The notes under the pieces: generated by a model
Database searches by the model: none
Told to the model about the DNA's origin: nothing
What the model saw: the letters and a program-made list of their open reading frames with translations, nothing else
Part shown: positions 24,948-34,336 of the stretch, one piece after another
How the letters are laid out: every line of letters starts with the position of its first letter
How positions within the stretch are numbered: position 1 is the first letter of the stretch
Program-made: the position numbers and the translations under genes
DNA from: Poriferisodalis sp965262965
GTDB taxonomy: Bacteria; Actinomycetota; Acidimicrobiia; Acidimicrobiales; Poriferisodalaceae
Length of the DNA stretch: 64,000 nt
Assembly: GCF_965262965.1 (NCBI RefSeq)
Contig: NZ_OZ253573.1
Location: 3,658,001-3,722,000 of the forward strand
Direction: 5' to 3'

Positions 24948-26198
24948 ATGGATGATCTCGCGTCGAGCAGTGGCTCGGCCGACCGGGGCACGGTTGTCGA
25001 GCGCATCGAGACGCTGTCGTGCGACGCGGCGTGGCGGAACTACTACTTCTTGAAGATCACCACCGCTGACGGCGTGGTCGGCTGGGCCGAATATGACGAG
25101 GGCTTCTCCTCACCCGGCCTCACCACTGCCATCGAAGCGCTGGCACCGCTGGTCATCGGCCGATCAGTCTTTGATCACGAGCCCATCTACCAGTACCTCT
25201 TTGCCCGTACCCGCCAGGCGGCCAGCGGCATCATCGGCGAGGCCATCGGTGCCATCGAAAACGCGCTGCTCGACGCCAAGGCCCGCACCCTGGGCGTGCC
25301 CTGCTACGAACTGCTCGGCGGCAAGGTGCGCGACCGCATCCGCGTGTACTGGTCGCATTGCGGGACCTGGCGCATCAACCTCCCTCACATCTACGGCAAG
25401 CGCATCACCGACCTCGACGGAGTTCGAGCGCTCGGAGCCGAAGTAGCCGAACGAGGCTTCACGGCGCTCAAGACCAACATCTTCCGCCACACGCCCGACG
25501 GGCTGCGGGGCTGGCTGCCGGGATTCGGCACGCCGTTCGCCCCCGAGCTGAACGTGTCACGTCAGCTCATCGGCGAGATCCGAGCGAACCTTCAGGCATT
25601 CCGGGACGGCGCCGGCGACGACATGGACATCCTGGTTGACCTGAACTGGAACGCCCGCACCGAGGGCTACGCCCGCATAGTGCGCGAACTGGCCGACTTC
25701 GGGCTCTTCTGGATCGAGATCGACTCCGACCATCCCGATGCCATGGCGCACATTCGCTCGAAAGCCGGTTGCACGATCAGCGGGGGAGAGTCGCTGTTCG
25801 GCGTGCGCGAGCTGTACCCGTACCTGGTTGCCGGATCGCTCGACGTGCCGATCATCGACGGCATCTGGAACGGCTTCTGGCAGTCCTCCAAGATGGCCGC
25901 GATGGCCGACGGCATGGGCCACAGCGTCGCCCCGCACAACTTCTACGGGCACCTCGCCACCATGATGAACGCCCACTGGGCAGCGGCCACTCCCAACATC
26001 ATCATCATGGAGACCGACATCGACCGGATCGCCTGGGACGACGAGATCGTGACCGTCGCGCCGAACTACGTCGACGGCCACCTCGTGCTCGGCGATGCGC
26101 CCGGCTGGGGCACCGAACCAATCGAAGAGGCGCTCGCGGCCCACCCGCCACGGCTCAGCAGCCTCCGCGAGCGCCGCCCCCCGGCGGGCGATGACTGA
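24948..26198 (+). CDS. mandelate racemase/muconate lactonizing enzyme family protein
   Basis: A 416-residue enolase-superfamily enzyme. ATG 24948 follows a strong AAGGAG. The N-terminal capping domain (RIETLSCDAAWRNYYFLKI, VGWAEYDEGF) is followed by the barrel: ALKTNIFRHTP with a candidate base Lys, metal ligands Asp in DILVDLNWN, Glu in WIEIDSD and Glu in ISGGESLF, and His in VAPHNFYGH. This is a dehydratase- or racemase-type acid-sugar or cyclic-acid enzyme. It is divergent from the TauD operon and overlaps the MFS gene by eight bases. Confidence 0.93.
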   Translation: MDDLASSSGSADRGTVVERIETLSCDAAWRNYYFLKITTADGVVGWAEYDEGFSSPGLTTAIEALAPLVIGRSVFDHEPIYQYLFARTRQAASGIIGEAIGAIENALLDAKARTLGVPCYELLGGKVRDRIRVYWSHCGTWRINLPHIYGKRITDLDGVRALGAEVAERGFTALKTNIFRHTPDGLRGWLPGFGTPFAPELNVSRQLIGEIRANLQAFRDGAGDDMDILVDLNWNARTEGYARIVRELADFGLFWIEIDSDHPDAMAHIRSKAGCTISGGESLFGVRELYPYLVAGSLDVPIIDGIWNGFWQSSKMAAMADGMGHSVAPHNFYGHLATMMNAHWAAATPNIIIMETDIDRIAWDDEIVTVAPNYVDGHLVLGDAPGWGTEPIEEALAAHPPRLSSLRERRPPAGDD

Positions 26199-27756
26199 GG
26201 ACGCGGCACCAACGACCGGCAACGCACCACAGGTCTTCCGATTCCGGTTTGCTGACGGCGCGCCGCGCCGAACGTCGAGTGTGGGCTCACCTCACGCGGG
26301 AGAGGCCATCCGGCCGCGCGTCGAGCGCATCGCGCCCGCGCGCCCCACGCCGGCGTCGAGCCCACAACCTGAGACGCTGAGCGCCGAGCGCGTCTTACGT
26401 CGAGCCCGCCTGGCGCTCGCAACCGGCTCGTTGGCGTTCGTGCTCGGCACCGTCAACGTCACGGTGACGAACGTTGCGTTCCCCGACATCGTGCGGGCCT
26501 TCCCCGGTGTTTCAGGGGCAGTCACGGGCTGGATCGTGAGCGGCTACGCGCTCGCGTTTTCTTCCACGATCATCGTCGGTGGCCGGCTCGCGGATCGCTA
26601 CGGCCGACTGGTGGTGTTCCGAATCGGCGTGCTGGGCCTGTTCGTGTCGTCGATCGCGGCGGGGCTTGCACCTGGCATCGAGTTGCTCTTGTTGGCCCGG
26701 GTGGTGCAGGGACTGTGCGGAGCGCTGACCGTGCCCTCCTCACTTGCGCTCGTGCTGCCGCAGTTTCCTGCGGCGCGCCAAGCCAGCGTCATCGGCGTCT
26801 GGGCTTCGGCGGGCATGGCGGCGTCGGGCTTGGCACCTGGCATGGCCGCCGGCATCCTCGAGATCGCCAACTGGCGCTGGGTGTACCTCACAATTGCGCC
26901 GATCGCCGCGCTCGCGTTCTTGGGCTCGCTGTGGTTTCTCCAAGAGACGGCCAAGCCCGATCGCAGCCGGCCCTTGGACTTGCTGGGCGTCGCGATGGGG
27001 AGTGTCTCGGTGTTCCTGATCGTGCTGGCAACCCTGCAGGGCCGCCACTGGGGATGGGGATCGGTCAACACGCTCGCGTGCTTCATCTGCGCCGCTGTGC
27101 TGCTGCCGCTGTTCCTGTGGCGCTCGGCCAGACACGACGAGCCGCTCTTCGATCCGCGGCTCTTTCGAGTCCGCAGCTTCGCCGTCGCCAACTTGGCAGT
27201 GTCTCTGGCGATGGTCGGAGCCTTTACGAGCTGGTTCCTGTGGCCGCAGTACCTGGTGGGGGTCTGGGACTACAGCCTTTGGGCCGTTGGCCTGGCGTTC
27301 ACCCCGGCGCCGATCATCTCGGCGGTCATGGCGGTGCTCGGCGGCCGCTGGGCCGACAAGCACGGATTTCGGGGGATGATGGCCCTGGCGTCGTTCATCG
27401 CCACCTGCGGCCATCTCTGGCTGCTGTTCTTCCTGGACGAAAACGTGCGCTTCTGGTTTTCGTTCTTCCCGGCGACCGTGTTCTTCGGCCTGGGCATGGG
27501 CTTGCTGGCCAGCCACCTGAACTCCGCAGCACTCGCGGATATCAAGCCGGCCGCCATCGCGACGGCGAACGGCGTACATCAATCGCTGCGGTACAGCGTC
27601 GGGGGCATCGGCGTCGCTGTGGCCATCGCGGTGCTGGGCGGCACTCACGAGGTGCACCTCTACAACTGGCTGTGGCTGCTGCTCGGTGGCCTGCAAGCAC
27701 TCTGCATACCGCTCATGGGACTTGCCTACCCCCGCAAGCGCCTGGCAGCGGCCTGA
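26191..27756 (+). CDS. DHA2-type MFS transporter
   Basis: A 521-residue transporter with about 14 membrane segments after a 70-residue cytosolic, Ala/Pro/Arg-rich extension. Motif A is GGRLADRYGRLVVFRIG, and the LLLLARVVQGLCGALTVPSSLALVLPQFP segment is typical of DHA2 drug/metabolite exporters. ATG 26191 overlaps the end of the enolase-superfamily gene, so translation is coupled and the transporter probably moves a substrate or product of that enzyme. The frame is open upstream to 26095 without a better start. Confidence 0.87.
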   Translation: MTEDAAPTTGNAPQVFRFRFADGAPRRTSSVGSPHAGEAIRPRVERIAPARPTPASSPQPETLSAERVLRRARLALATGSLAFVLGTVNVTVTNVAFPDIVRAFPGVSGAVTGWIVSGYALAFSSTIIVGGRLADRYGRLVVFRIGVLGLFVSSIAAGLAPGIELLLLARVVQGLCGALTVPSSLALVLPQFPAARQASVIGVWASAGMAASGLAPGMAAGILEIANWRWVYLTIAPIAALAFLGSLWFLQETAKPDRSRPLDLLGVAMGSVSVFLIVLATLQGRHWGWGSVNTLACFICAAVLLPLFLWRSARHDEPLFDPRLFRVRSFAVANLAVSLAMVGAFTSWFLWPQYLVGVWDYSLWAVGLAFTPAPIISAVMAVLGGRWADKHGFRGMMALASFIATCGHLWLLFFLDENVRFWFSFFPATVFFGLGMGLLASHLNSAALADIKPAAIATANGVHQSLRYSVGGIGVAVAIAVLGGTHEVHLYNWLWLLLGGLQALCIPLMGLAYPRKRLAAA

Positions 27757-27788
27757 ACGCTGCCGCGCGCCGGTTCCAGCACCGGTGG

Positions 27789-27888
27789 CTACAGCAACTC
27801 GTACACCTCGTAGACGAGCCCGCCCTCGGGAAATGAGCCGATGCCGACGGCCTGGATGGAATTCAGCCAGGCGTAGTCGCCGTCGAGG
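27789..27888 (-). pseudogene. truncated DUF3237 3' end (duplicate of the gene at 28698)
   Basis: The reverse strand encodes DGDYAWLNSIQAVGIGSF and PEGGLVYEVYELL then a stop at 27789. This matches the C-terminus of the intact DUF3237 gene at 28698-29120 at 29 of 31 residues, and roughly 90% of the bases agree. Similarity ends at about 27888 and no start or body remains. It marks a duplication around the vapBC remnant that separates the two copies. Confidence 0.85.
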
Positions 27889-27906
27889 TAGGTGAAGGGA
27901 GGCTCT

Positions 27907-28332
27907 TCAGAGACGGGCGCCGGCGTCGGGAACCAGGGTGAGGTAAGCGGCATGTGCGGGCCGCACGTTGGCGAAATCCCGATGATTGAGGGTGGCGATT
28001 CGAGTTACGCCGAGCCGTTCCGCGACCGCCACGATGGCAGCGTCGACAAAACCGAGATTCAAATTCTCGTAGTTCTCCACGAGTTCAACGGTACGCAGCT
28101 AGTCCGCCGGCAGTAGGTCCACGATCTCGAACGCACCGTCGATCACGGCATCGAGGAAGTCAACCTCATCCTTGGTGCCCAGGCGGCTGCGGAGCATCCA
28201 ACATGTCTCCGCAACTACCGGCGCTGGCACCATGAGACGCTCTTCACAGCGCAGGAGGCGGGCGCACGCGACGTAGTGTCGCTCGCCTTGGCTGCGCGCT
28301 TCGAACAGCACACTCGTATCGACGACCAACAT
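27907..28332 (-). pseudogene. vapC: PIN-domain toxin with in-frame amber codon (vapC remnant)
   Basis: Translation from ATG 28332 gives MLVVDTSVLFEARSQGERH through VDLLPAD, then TAG at 28099-28101, and then continues in the same frame as LRTVELVENYENLNLGFVDA, IATLNHRDFAN and YLTLVPDAGARL to TGA 27907-27909. All four PIN acidic positions (DTS, AETCW, FVDAA, HRDFA) are preserved, so one nonsense change, probably at a Tyr codon, is the only defect. The partner antitoxin is 6 bp upstream. The truncated 77-residue product would lack two active-site Asp residues. Confidence 0.85.
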
Positions 28333-28338
28333 GTCGGG

Positions 28339-28632
28339 CTAGTCGAGGCCGGCTGAGCGCCCCGTCGATCGAGCGCGACGACCAGCGAAGTCCTCTCTGA
28401 TCGCTTGATGCTCCTTCAGAAGATCGTCGGCCAACTCCTTGCGGGCGCGATGTATATCGAACGACTCGCGGACAGGACCGTCCGCGCCGCCGATATAGGT
28501 CTCGAGAGCCCGCCGGCGGTCTGAGCGCTCGACGAGTGCGCAGATGAGCGCGGCGACAGTGACACCCCGCTCATCCGCCCGTTCGGCAAGAACCGCGGCC
28601 ACATCGTCAGGGAGGTGCACAGCCATCACCAT
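28339..28632 (-). CDS. ribbon-helix-helix-like antitoxin, partner of the broken vapC
   Basis: About 97 residues from ATG 28632 (other ATGs at 28626 and 28650). The N-terminus MVMAVHLPDDVAAVLAERADERGVTVAALI is a CopG/RHH-type DNA-binding fold, and the C-terminal HRARKELADDLLKEHQAIREDF is the toxin-wrapping helix. Six bases separate it from the vapC start. With the toxin interrupted, the antitoxin is probably a free relic or an immunity factor. Confidence 0.75.
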   Translation of the reverse strand: MVMAVHLPDDVAAVLAERADERGVTVAALICALVERSDRRRALETYIGGADGPVRESFDIHRARKELADDLLKEHQAIREDFAGRRARSTGRSAGLD

Positions 28633-28697
28633 GTGGTGAAGCGTACCCATTGCCCCGAAGCGGTACGAATGAGATTCGGAATTGTGTACTTCCGCGG

Positions 28698-29120
28698 CTA
28701 CAGCAGCTCGTACACCTCGTAGACGAGCCCGCCCTCGGGAAACGACCCGATGCCGATCGCCTGAATCTTGTTCAGCCAGGCGTAGTCGCCGTCCATCGAC
28801 GTCTGGAACGTCGGCGCGGAGCGGGGTGTGCCGTCCTCGACGATCTTGCCCTGGTACTCCATCAAGATGTCGGTGCCGTCGTCGGTGCGGATGGAAATGC
28901 GCACGTCGAGATGCATGGTTCCGTCAGCCCAGCGGTACAGCCAGTCTCCCGACGGGCCGAGGATCGTGCCATTGATGCGTTCGCCGGTGACGGTGCCGCT
29001 GTCGACCGAGGCGATCATGCGGCTGCCGAAGGGACCGCCCTTGATGCGGGTTGCGCTGGACAGGTCGGCATCGATCGCCATGCTGAACAGGTGCCGTACT
29101 GGCAGTGAGGTCTCTGGCAT
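28698..29120 (-). CDS. DUF3237 family protein
   Basis: A 140-residue beta-barrel-type protein of the DUF3237 (UPF0311) family, usually found in catabolic operons for aromatic or other organic acids. LPVRHLFSMAIDADLSSATRI, GPFGSRMIASVDSGTVTGERINGT and the C-terminal GIGSFPEGGLVYEVYEL are family-typical. It is the last gene of the minus-strand run that begins at 32022. A truncated copy of its 3' end lies beyond the vapBC remnant. Biochemical role unknown. Confidence 0.87.
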   Translation of the reverse strand: MPETSLPVRHLFSMAIDADLSSATRIKGGPFGSRMIASVDSGTVTGERINGTILGPSGDWLYRWADGTMHLDVRISIRTDDGTDILMEYQGKIVEDGTPRSAPTFQTSMDGDYAWLNKIQAIGIGSFPEGGLVYEVYELL

Positions 29121-29203
29121 CGGTGTGCTCCTTGCTTGTCGAATTGGGGTTGTCGGTTGAGAAATGGATGATGCGGCGGCAGCAACCGCCTCGAGTTACC
29201 GAG

Positions 29204-29992
29204 CTACATCGTGAAGCGCAGATTCCGGGCGGCATGCGCCCCAATCTGCTCATCGCCAGACCAGCTCACCAGACCAGCAGAAATGGGCACCTCAGGGTCG
29301 ATGCGACCGCAGGTGAGATCCATGAACGCCATCGAGTCGCAATGCAGGGTGACGGTCGGATCGTCGACGTGGTCGACCTCGCGGGCCCGGCCCTCTACCT
29401 GCACGTAGATGTCGCGCTCGACGGCGCCGGTGATCTCGAACCGCATCGAGGCGTCGTCGGGGAGGCCGACCCGCTTGCCGGCGATGTAGCCAATCGACAG
29501 ATGCACCTCGTTCAGTGCCATCTCGGCGGCGGGACCGCCGTTGTCGGTCGGCATCCCCAGCGGGGTGCGGCAATCGCGCTCGTGCATCCAGTGGTCGAAT
29601 TCCCGGATCGACATGAAGCGGCCGTAGGTGCCCGGGCCCACCGGGGTGATCGACCCCCGGTCGAAGACCTCGTCGTCGAGCGCCTCGAGCTGTGCGGCGC
29701 GCCCGTCCCATACCTCGGCTGCCAGCGTCGTCAGCTCCGGTCCGCCCATGGCCATGGCCGCTGAGACGTAAGCAGCAATGTCGCCGAACGGAGGCGGTGT
29801 CTCGACGGACTCCGGCAGCCAGCTCGACAGCGCCTGTTCCACCGAGACCTGGTGGGCCAGCACACCATGGACCGTCCAGTCCGGGCAGTGCGACTGCACC
29901 TGCCACTGGTCGCCTTCGAGCGACCCGTAGAACTCTTTGCAGCTCGCCCAGCACGCCTTGAGGTTGTCGATGATGAGTTGTGGCTGGCTCAT
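29204..29992 (-). CDS. maleylpyruvate isomerase / MDMPI-type mycothiol-dependent protein
   Basis: A 262-residue DinB-superfamily protein. ATG 29992 (MSQPQLIIDNLKACW) was chosen over the upstream frame. The N-terminal four-helix bundle has metal-type His positions (WTVHGVLAHQVSVEQ, then IREFDHWMHERDCRTPLG). The C-terminal half (AVERDIYVQVEGRAREVD) is an SCP2-like domain seen in actinobacterial MDMPI proteins. Members isomerise maleylpyruvate or modify thiol adducts using mycothiol. It lies within the catabolic operon, consistent with detoxifying a reactive intermediate. Confidence 0.85.
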   Translation of the reverse strand: MSQPQLIIDNLKACWASCKEFYGSLEGDQWQVQSHCPDWTVHGVLAHQVSVEQALSSWLPESVETPPPFGDIAAYVSAAMAMGGPELTTLAAEVWDGRAAQLEALDDEVFDRGSITPVGPGTYGRFMSIREFDHWMHERDCRTPLGMPTDNGGPAAEMALNEVHLSIGYIAGKRVGLPDDASMRFEITGAVERDIYVQVEGRAREVDHVDDPTVTLHCDSMAFMDLTCGRIDPEVPISAGLVSWSGDEQIGAHAARNLRFTM

Positions 29993-30073
29993 GAGGTCTG
30001 TCCCGTTGTGTGTTGTCAGTGCTGTGACTGGTTGTCGTCGCAAGAGTTGCTGTCGAGGGCGTCGCCGGGCCGC

Positions 30074-30985
30074 TCAGCCGGTCTCGGCTCGGATGCGCTC
30101 GTGGATCTCGCCCAGCCGCTCGATCATGGCATCCACCGAGCGGGCACCGGCTTGGAAGATCGCCGTGACGTTGACCGAGGCCCAGTCGAATCCCATCGCG
30201 GCAACGATTGCGGCTCGCTCGCCGATTGCATCGAGGTCACCGTAGAAGCCCTTGTCGGCGTCGGAGCGTGGTGGCGGGGCCAGCATCAGCTGCATGCCGA
30301 CGGATGCGGGGTCGCGGCCGAAATCCTCCTCGGCTCGGCGGCGGATCTCGGCCATGCACTCCAGCGCTCGCTCGTCGCTGACGCCCGACGCCATCCACCC
30401 GTCACCCTTCTGGGCGGTGCGGCGCAGTGCAGCGGGGCTGTCACCGCCGATCCACAGGGGGATCCCGGCTCCCTGCGGCGACACGGGCTCCATGCCCATG
30501 TCATGGCTGTTGTAGTGCTCGCCGGAAAACTCGATGCGACCGCCTGCCCAGTAGGCCCGCATGAGGTCGATCGCCTCGTCCATGCGCTTGCCGCGGGTTC
30601 CGAAGTCCTCCTCGAGTGCGTCGTACTCGGAGTCCTGCCAGCCCACACCGATGCCGAGGCGCACCCGCCCACCCGACAACGTGTCCAACGTTGAGATCTG
30701 CTTGGCCACGAGCACAGGCTGGCGTTGCGGCAGCACCAGCACTTCGGTTGACAGCAACACGCGCTCGGTAACGGCCGCCACGTTCGCGAGCAGCATGAGC
30801 GCTTCGAGAATCGGCATGTGGGCCGGATAGATCGTGTAACGGCCTTCGCCCGGATGGCCCATCACGACATGGTCGAATGCGGCGATCTCGTCGTAGCCCA
30901 AGTCCTCGATGGCCTTCGCCAGGTCGAGCACCCGCTGGGGTCCTTCGCGGAAGGCGATGGACGGGAAGTCGACGGCGATCTTCAT
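30074..30985 (-). CDS. LLM-class F420/FMN-dependent oxidoreductase
   Basis: A 303-residue luciferase-like TIM barrel. ATG 30985 follows GGAGGAGCTCC. Diagnostic stretches: YDEIAAFDHVVMGHPGEG, LSTEVLVLPQRQPVLVAKQ, STLDTLSGGRVRLGIGVGWQDSEYDAL and IPLWIGGDSPAAL. The pattern fits the Rv2161c-type F420-dependent group. It is flanked by MaoC and MDMPI genes in one direction, so it probably oxidises or reduces an intermediate of the same pathway. Whether F420 or FMN is used cannot be read from sequence. Confidence 0.9.
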   Translation of the reverse strand: MKIAVDFPSIAFREGPQRVLDLAKAIEDLGYDEIAAFDHVVMGHPGEGRYTIYPAHMPILEALMLLANVAAVTERVLLSTEVLVLPQRQPVLVAKQISTLDTLSGGRVRLGIGVGWQDSEYDALEEDFGTRGKRMDEAIDLMRAYWAGGRIEFSGEHYNSHDMGMEPVSPQGAGIPLWIGGDSPAALRRTAQKGDGWMASGVSDERALECMAEIRRRAEEDFGRDPASVGMQLMLAPPPRSDADKGFYGDLDAIGERAAIVAAMGFDWASVNVTAIFQAGARSVDAMIERLGEIHERIRAETG

Positions 30986-31032
30986 GCGTGGAGCTCCTCC
31001 GGCCAGGGCCCTGTGCTCAATCGGGCCTGTGC

Positions 31033-31482
31033 TCAATCGGATGCAGTGGGCAGGCGGACCCTAGCTGTCGCCGGCATGAGCAGTCTTCCGTCCGAGGTGT
31101 GCTCGGCGATCTCCAATTCGACGACGCCCGACTCCGAATCCACGGACGTGACCGTGCCCGAATACACCAGTTCCTCGCCTGCGAGCCCGCTGGCGCGGTT
31201 CTGCCAGGTGACGCCGAGCAGGCGCGCTCGTGGCCCGGCCCAGTCCGTCACGTACTGCGTGAGCCACGCCCCTTGCAGCGGACCATGCACAATGATGTCC
31301 TCATGCCCTTCGAAGCGGGCATATTCGCGGTCGTAGTGGATGCGATGCGGGTTGTGGCTCGCCGCGCTGTAGAGAAACAGCTGCGCCTCGTCGGGGAACT
31401 TGTGCATGGTCGCAAGTTCGTCTCCGACGCTGAGGTCGGCGAGACGGGGTGCTGATGCGCGGTCGCTGTCGAGTGCGCTCAT
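31033..31482 (-). CDS. MaoC-like hydratase subunit (hotdog fold)
   Basis: A 149-residue MaoC/R-hydratase protein. ASHNPHRIHYDREYARFEG contains the hydratase-2 Asn-Pro-x-x-x-His core, followed by IVHGPLQGAWLTQYV. Single-hotdog subunits of this size work as a heterodimer with an N-terminal FAS1-like partner, which is the next gene upstream (31531-32022). Together they would hydrate an enoyl-CoA. The remainder of the operon lies downstream. Confidence 0.9.
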   Translation of the reverse strand: MSALDSDRASAPRLADLSVGDELATMHKFPDEAQLFLYSAASHNPHRIHYDREYARFEGHEDIIVHGPLQGAWLTQYVTDWAGPRARLLGVTWQNRASGLAGEELVYSGTVTSVDSESGVVELEIAEHTSDGRLLMPATARVRLPTASD

Positions 31483-31530
31483 CGTCGGGTCCTTTCGTGT
31501 TGGATCATCCGGCGATCCGTGTTGGTCGGG

Positions 31531-32022
31531 TCATCTGGCGATGCCGATCATGCGGGAACGGGCGACTTCGTCGCCGAGCTGGTTGACAAAGGTGGTCTCG
31601 CGCACATGCAGGACGAAGGGCCCCTTGCGGCCTTGCTTCTGGTCAAGCGCGGCAAGTCGAGTCGTGGCGGTGATCTCGTCGCCGATGCAGACCGGCTCCG
31701 CGAAGTCCCATTCCTCACCGCCGAACATCACCCGGTCGACGAGCAGCCGCACGCGGGTGCCATCGGGGTACAGGCCATCTGTGCGCAGGTCCGTCGCGGT
31801 TTTGGGCTGCACCACCGCATGGATGACGTAAGTGGGTGGCGCCACCAGCGTCCGGTACCCGCCAGCCTGGGCTGCCACCTCGTCGAAGTAGATCGGATTC
31901 TCATCACCAACGGCGAAGGCGTAACGCTGCGCCTCCCGCCGGTCGATGACCACGGTGACCGGCCCCGACAGCACTTCTCCTACGCGAGCCAGCGACTCGG
32001 CCGGAATCAGCGATTCGCTCAT
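31531..32022 (-). CDS. FAS1-like MaoC dehydratase N-terminal subunit
   Basis: A 163-residue hotdog protein (FAS1-like dehydratase, MaoC N-domain family). ATG 32022 was chosen; the open frame upstream is Pro/Arg-rich and not coding-like. RREAQRYAFAVGDENPIYFDE and YRTLVAPPTYVIHAVVQP are family motifs; the catalytic His/Asp pair sits in the partner subunit. The gap to the partner is 48 bp. This gene heads the minus-strand catabolic operon ending near 28698. Confidence 0.88.
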   Translation of the reverse strand: MSESLIPAESLARVGEVLSGPVTVVIDRREAQRYAFAVGDENPIYFDEVAAQAGGYRTLVAPPTYVIHAVVQPKTATDLRTDGLYPDGTRVRLLVDRVMFGGEEWDFAEPVCIGDEITATTRLAALDQKQGRKGPFVLHVRETTFVNQLGDEVARSRMIGIAR

Positions 32023-32197
32023 CTTGCTGACACTAGGTCGCCCGCATGTCGTATCGCCCCGCTGCCCAGCCGGCTCGGGCCGCTGCGCATGGGCTCGGCA
32101 GCATCCCAAGTAGCGTTCGGTTTGCAGGGCTTCACGGTCGAAGAACCGACGAACACGGCTTACCGTGAGGCGCCGAGGCGCAGCAGGAGGAGCCAGC

Positions 32198-32851
<654 letters not shown>

Positions 32852-32890
32852 GCGGCCGAGCGATTGAGCGGCCGATCGCCCGAAAGACCG

Positions 32891-33895
32891 TCAATCGAAC
32901 GCGTTGGCGAACGCCTCCATCGTCTCGTCGGCCACAGCGCGCCTGTCCTCACCCCATGGAAGCGGCATCAGAACCGGGTGCTCGACGCCGGCATCGACAT
33001 AGGTCCTGGCGAACTCACCGATCTCTGCCGGCGAACCGATGAAGTCGATCGCCTGGATCATCTCGTTCGAGATCGCCGCCAGCGCGCCCTCGCGATCCCG
33101 CTCGGACTGGCGAGCGCGTGCCTCGTCCACTTCGTCGCCGAAGCCAGCCGCACGAAAGGCGTTGGCGTAGCCGTCGGCCATCGCGTAGTTGAGCAAGTCG
33201 CGCTGGGCCGAACGCGCCGAGCGTTCCAGGTCGCCTGCGGCAGCGTGCACATAGCAGATGATCTGTGCATCGCCGCCGGCGCGTACCTCCGAGACGACGG
33301 CGGGAATGTGCGAGGCCGGCAGGTAGTTGAGTAGCACGCCGTCCGCCACCTCTCCCGCCAGCCGCAGCATCTGCGGGTTCAGCGCAGCCAGGACGATCTT
33401 CGGGCGGCGTTCGCCAAGTCGCATTCCTAACCGGAATCGCCGAACCTGCCAGAAATCCCCCTCGAATGTGACTGGCTCCCCGCGCAGGCACTCGCGCAGC
33501 AGCGCTACGTACTCACGCATCATCGCGATGGGCCGATCCGTCGGCGACTCACCGTGCTGGCGGAGGATGCCGGGTGCCGATACACCCAGGCCGACGAGCA
33601 CGTCGCGATCGTCGCTGAGCGATTGCAGCGTTACGGCCGTCATGGCCACGAGCGTCGGGGCGCGCAGCTGCACCGGAATGATGCCGGTGGCCAGGTCGAG
33701 ACCCGGGGCGGCGTGCGCGACGGCGCCGAGCATGGAGAAAGCGTCGGTTCCGGTGGCTTCGACCGTCCAGATTGATGAGTAGCCCTGGGCTTGCGCGCAC
33801 TGGGCGATGTCGACGATGGCAGCCGGACCCAGCACTCCCAGGCTGCCGAACGTCACCCCCAGGGGCGGTCGCCCTCGTGGTGCAGTCGTGCTCAT
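32891..33895 (-). CDS. LLM-class flavin-dependent oxidoreductase
   Basis: A 334-residue luciferase-like protein of the F420-dependent Rv3093c/methylenetetrahydromethanopterin reductase-like branch. Conserved: LGVTFGSLGVLGPAAIVDIAQ, YSSIWTVEATGTDAFSMLGAVA, LGLATGI-type LDLATGIIPVQLRAP, GLGVSAPGILRQHG and RRPKIVLAALNPQMLRLAGEVADG. The C-terminus (ADETMEAFANAF) is helical. It converges on msrA. Cofactor F420 is likely from the family, but not proven. Confidence 0.88.
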   Translation of the reverse strand: MSTTAPRGRPPLGVTFGSLGVLGPAAIVDIAQCAQAQGYSSIWTVEATGTDAFSMLGAVAHAAPGLDLATGIIPVQLRAPTLVAMTAVTLQSLSDDRDVLVGLGVSAPGILRQHGESPTDRPIAMMREYVALLRECLRGEPVTFEGDFWQVRRFRLGMRLGERRPKIVLAALNPQMLRLAGEVADGVLLNYLPASHIPAVVSEVRAGGDAQIICYVHAAAGDLERSARSAQRDLLNYAMADGYANAFRAAGFGDEVDEARARQSERDREGALAAISNEMIQAIDFIGSPAEIGEFARTYVDAGVEHPVLMPLPWGEDRRAVADETMEAFANAFD

Positions 33896-34100
33896 GGCGG
33901 CGCACCGTACCCGTGGTGGCCCATCGAGTCACAGCGCTCTCAGTGAGGTTGGCTGCGAGTCGCCCCCGATTCGACACTGCGTTCAGCGTTGTGTGAAGGT
34001 TCGGTGAACTGACGGTGCCGAGCGACGTGCGCGGGATAGGGTGAGCGACACAGCCAGCCGCGCAGGCTCTGTCTGCGTTGGGCAACGGGAGGAAGCGAAT

Positions 34101-34328
34101 ATGACCGAGACCGCGGAACCGATTCGCACCGCCGAGCCCCAGATCATCGCCGACGCACTTCAGGTCATCGACAGTGCGCTGGGCGGCTTCTTGCATCGTG
34201 AGCTGGTGTCGTCGGGTGAGATCACCGATGTGCTGCTCGACGTCCGCACGCTGTTGCGCCGCAGCGATGATGCGGTGGGCCTCGCGGTAGCCAGCACCAA
34301 GAGCGACGGCGCCGTAGCGCGAGCCTGA
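34101..34328 (+). CDS. small conserved-looking hypothetical protein
   Basis: A 75-residue protein with a good ribosome site (GGGAGGAAGC) before ATG 34101. It is predicted mostly helical (QIIADALQVIDSALGGFLHRE, EITDVLLDVRTLLRRSDDAVGL), without signal peptide or membrane segment. No family recognised. It points toward the PAP2 gene and is followed by the 27-bp repeats. Confidence 0.65.
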   Translation: MTETAEPIRTAEPQIIADALQVIDSALGGFLHRELVSSGEITDVLLDVRTLLRRSDDAVGLAVASTKSDGAVARA

Positions 34329-34336
34329 TCCCGGGC

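Noticed and set aside
26740..27696. 318-residue antisense ORF over the DHA2 transporter
   Set aside because: Shadow of the MFS gene; low-complexity and no recognisable family.
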